A DNA stretch of 64,000 nucleotides from Apoderus coryli (Eukaryota; Arthropoda; Insecta; Coleoptera; Attelabidae): assembly GCA_911728435.2 (NCBI GenBank), contig OU452210.1, positions 11,842,001 through 11,906,000 of the forward strand, written 5' to 3'. This document shows positions 60,826 through 64,000 of the stretch, one piece after another; position 1 is the first letter of the stretch, and every line of letters starts with the position of its first letter. Position numbers and translations under genes: made by a program. The notes below the pieces were generated by a model, which was not told the DNA's origin, searched no databases, and was given only the letters and a program-made list of their open reading frames with translations.

Positions 60826-63800
60826 TTTCTGTCATGGTCGGAATGAAGTTTTAATGGAACGTCAAATCTGCAGATGAAATTTTTTGTACCAAGACTTCGG
60901 ATACTGTTTTAGCCGCTTGATTTGGGTATTGCATAGAATTGCGGCCATTAACTGATTATTATTTCTTTTCCAGTCGATAACGTAGTTAAGTACGCCATCT
61001 TCTTGATATTTTTTATGATCTCTGGACTCCATTCACTACTGTAGGTAATTGTAACTTGTTTCACCGTATATATTCTTCTAGAAACTGTATCCATCGTGTT
61101 AGTTATCCAGGATACAGAAACCACTTTAACGCTGAATGGTCTGTTCGAAGAACAAATGGATGAAATTAATCATAATAATTTTTTGCACGGTAAGAGGAAT
61201 AGATTTTCCCTAATATTTTGACAAAATGCATTTAGGAATTTTATTTTTGCATTTTAATCTAGTATCAGTTGTATGCTGTATCTGGTACTTCCAATGGTAT
61301 AAATTAAGTAATAAAAACACATATATTTTTTTAATTCAGAAACCTTATATCACAGCAGTAAACCACTCATAAATTCTATTTTGGAATACATTAATAAATT
61401 AACATTTTGATATCTGTATGTATGTACCAAGGATCACCAACCGAAGAGAAAATGTACTTTCAGCTGTGCACTTTTATTATTATTATTATGTATTATTATT
61501 TACATCAGTAGGTATGTACTTTCAAAATAAGGTGGAATCGCACATCTGACAACCAGTGGCCTATAAACTTAACAATACATTTTGGTACCCCTACGACAAT
61601 TACAACTACTTATTTATGTTAAAGGATTAGTAAAGATTTCACGCTTAGAGAAAGATTTGTTTAAAAGGGCGCGGGCGTATGGAAATATATCGAGATGGCA
61701 CTGGGAAACGCAATGTTACAAAGAATTTTTTGATCTGACTTACCTCACAATACCTGAACTGAAAAACTGATCAACTCCGTGAAGATCAACCATTTTGCTC
61801 AGTCAATTTTTAATTCAATTCGTTCAGTCTGGGAAAAGTCGACTGCTTGATACTCAATATAATCAATACAATGTGTTTCTGAATATTTAGTTTTGAGCAT
61901 CCTTATACTTAGTGTGTATTTGTTGTAATTTGTCTGAAAAAAACTGACTGGAATTGTGGTGAATATTATTGATAATATTGATTTGATTTATTGACATCCT
62001 AATATTTTTCCAGAATACACAAATTTATTCTTTATATGTTATGTATTTCATCTAGAACAATGGTTGTAGGTTGTTGGTGTTAGCCGGGGAGACATGCCTA
62101 ATAAAAACTGGGTTGATGAATGCATTTGACGCTAAATTTTGAGGAAAACAAATATATTGCGTTTAGTTGTAATAACGCTAGGGTCCTTCAACCCAGGAGT
62201 TGAATCTTGGGCATATTACAGATAAAGTTACTACTTCTGAAACGTCATTTATAACATACCTTGGCACTGAAATAAATGTTTAAAATAGAAAAACAGTGAA
62301 AAGCTGTCAAAAGCAAGAGCCAACCTTCATTTGTGATTGTTCCCGAAAAATTAGAAACATCGGAAATACAGTGAAATTAAAATGAAAATAAAATAATGGA
62401 TATTAATTATTTCTACTTTTAACATCAACAGCCAATTTACAAATTTATTTATTATTCGTTCGCATGTGCTGGTTTATCGTTGTGTTTAATTCTTTATTTT
62501 TCATTTGTTTTTATATGCATATGCTGTTATTGTACTGTATTTTTTGTTTTTTGGGCTGAAATTATGTAATAATTGAATTATTTTGGTTCAGTGGTTTTTC
62601 ATTCATTTCCCGGGTAGCAAGTAAATACTATAATTTGTTTTTTAGTACTGGAAATCAATTAATATTTTTGTTATATCTTGGTTTTGCAGTTTTAACCCCT
62701 TTGGTCCTATTTGTTAAAAAATGTTTTGTTTGATTGTAGATCTTCTGGATTCTTTCTAGACTCAACATATTTTTCTTAACGAAATTATCCAAAACTCTGT
62801 TTTTGACAAACTACGATATAATAAGAATTGTACTATTTAATTCTGTTCTGAATTACACTTGTTATTGTTTACATATTCGTAGTTTTTGAACAAGCAGCAA
62901 ATTGCAGTTGATTTTAAATTAAACAAAACATTTTTTGGAGACACAATTCTTAGAAATATAACAAACATATTTGGAAACACCGAATAACTATAGTTCAGCT
63001 AGATATTGTTAAAATTAAAGTTTTTTTTATAGCAAAACTAAGTAATTAGTGAATTTAACTTTTTAATGGTTGTTTCTTAATGGCAATCGATTGGACGTAA
63101 GCAAGCAATTTCAGATCGCAATTCTAATAAATATATACGGCAAAATTCTCGTGATAACCTCAATTCTAACCCATAGAAGTTGTTTATTGGCAAGATGAGT
63201 TCTCTTTTCAAGAACCTCTTATTTATTTTTCTCTAAACAAGCAAAACATCAGCAGTTAGTTACATTGTAAATCTTTTGATATGGATTAAACAATGTCGAG
63301 CATAGTTATTCACAAATTTAAAACAGTGGAATTATCTGTATCTGCCATTTGTGGAGGTTATCTTCCAAAGTAACCCATTGGTCTTCGGGGTGCGAGCCGA
63401 AATTTTACGTGACTTATATATGTGTATCACTTCAAGGTTATACATTCATGTTTACTATCTGTGTAGATTGTAATCGTGTATCCTGTTATGCATAATATTC
63501 GTTTAAGCAGTTTTTACGGTGTGATCTTAAAATATAAAGAAACTAGCGCGAAACATTTAAACTGATAAATATCATTTTGTTTTGTGTCAGTAACTTTAGA
63601 TATCGCACCCTAACTCGGCAGAATTTGACTCTATACTCAAGACACTGGCTTATTTTGTATGAAATGCTAACGAATGAGGGTGCCGACTCCTTATTTTTAT
63701 TGGAAAACAGTATAACAAAATTAATCAGCTTTTCCATAATATGCGAGTACATGCTACTGTAAATTAATTTCAATGTATATACTTAGTTCCCCTAATATAT

Positions 63801-64000
63801 AAAGTAATGATGTGTTTGCACATGAAACCATAATATTTATACTATATTTTAATGTAACGCCTTCTATTTTAATAATGCTTAATGGCAAAAATGCAAATTT
63901 TAAATTTATGTCACTTCAAAAAGTAATTACAAATTCGCGGAAGGAATACTTTGTAACATAAATCGTAATAACTTTTTTTATGGCTATTTTTACTTTTAGT
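60826..64000. other. Gene-free AT-rich stretch
   Basis: No gene recognised. The frame 61582-61770 includes a peptide-like R-A-Y-G-N-I-S-R-W-H-W-E-T-Q-C segment but has no flanking splice sites or domain that I recognise. Confidence 0.4.

Noticed and set aside
1..64000. CRISPR arrays, bacterial operons or prophage-type systems
   Set aside because: Spliced genes and eukaryotic transposons show this is animal nuclear DNA. No regularly spaced direct repeats were seen.

Overview
This is eukaryotic nuclear DNA from an insect. It is very AT-rich, its genes are split by GT/AG introns of 50 nt to 3 kb, and remnants of mariner-type, RTE, jockey-like and possibly Penelope-type elements are scattered between them. 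The gene content (a MEF2 tail with insect-style C-terminal exons, SGSM3, a TAF5L/WDA-like protein and SIRT5) is that of an arthropod. Sirt5 is, to my knowledge, absent from Drosophila. I cannot fix the order from this window alone.

Layout. 1-3407: the last three coding exons of Mef2 (+), with a decayed transposase in one intron and a possible alternative terminal exon. 3408-12554: Mef2 3' UTR grading into non-coding DNA with a jockey-like fragment. 12555-19603: a complete 13-exon SGSM3 gene (+; TBC, SH3 and RUN domains; 803 aa by my splice model). Its intron 7 holds a complete intronless TAF5L/WDA-like gene on the same strand (15673-17292). 19863-21498: a complete 4-exon Sirt5 gene (-; 286 aa), tail to tail with SGSM3 and probably overlapping it in the 3' UTRs.

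21.5-64 kb has no convincing multi-exon gene. It contains a three-layer nested insertion at 23.5-24.7 kb (RTE fragment in a MITE terminal repeat, next to tRNA-Ala-like repeats), at least four decayed mariner/IS630-type transposases, several foldback elements (one with two hammerhead-ribozyme-like cores at 30 kb) and a LINE-like 3' tail. A candidate promoter and non-coding first exon lies at 32.78-32.94 kb (Inr, perfect CRE palindrome, strong splice donor). The gene-poor right half could be the first intron of that gene, whose coding exons would lie beyond the window.

The annotated genes have no evident joint pathway: a myogenic transcription factor, a Rab-GAP-type adaptor, a SAGA co-activator subunit and a mitochondrial deacylase. 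All coordinates come from reading the sequence and inferring splice sites by hand; no transcript or database evidence was available.
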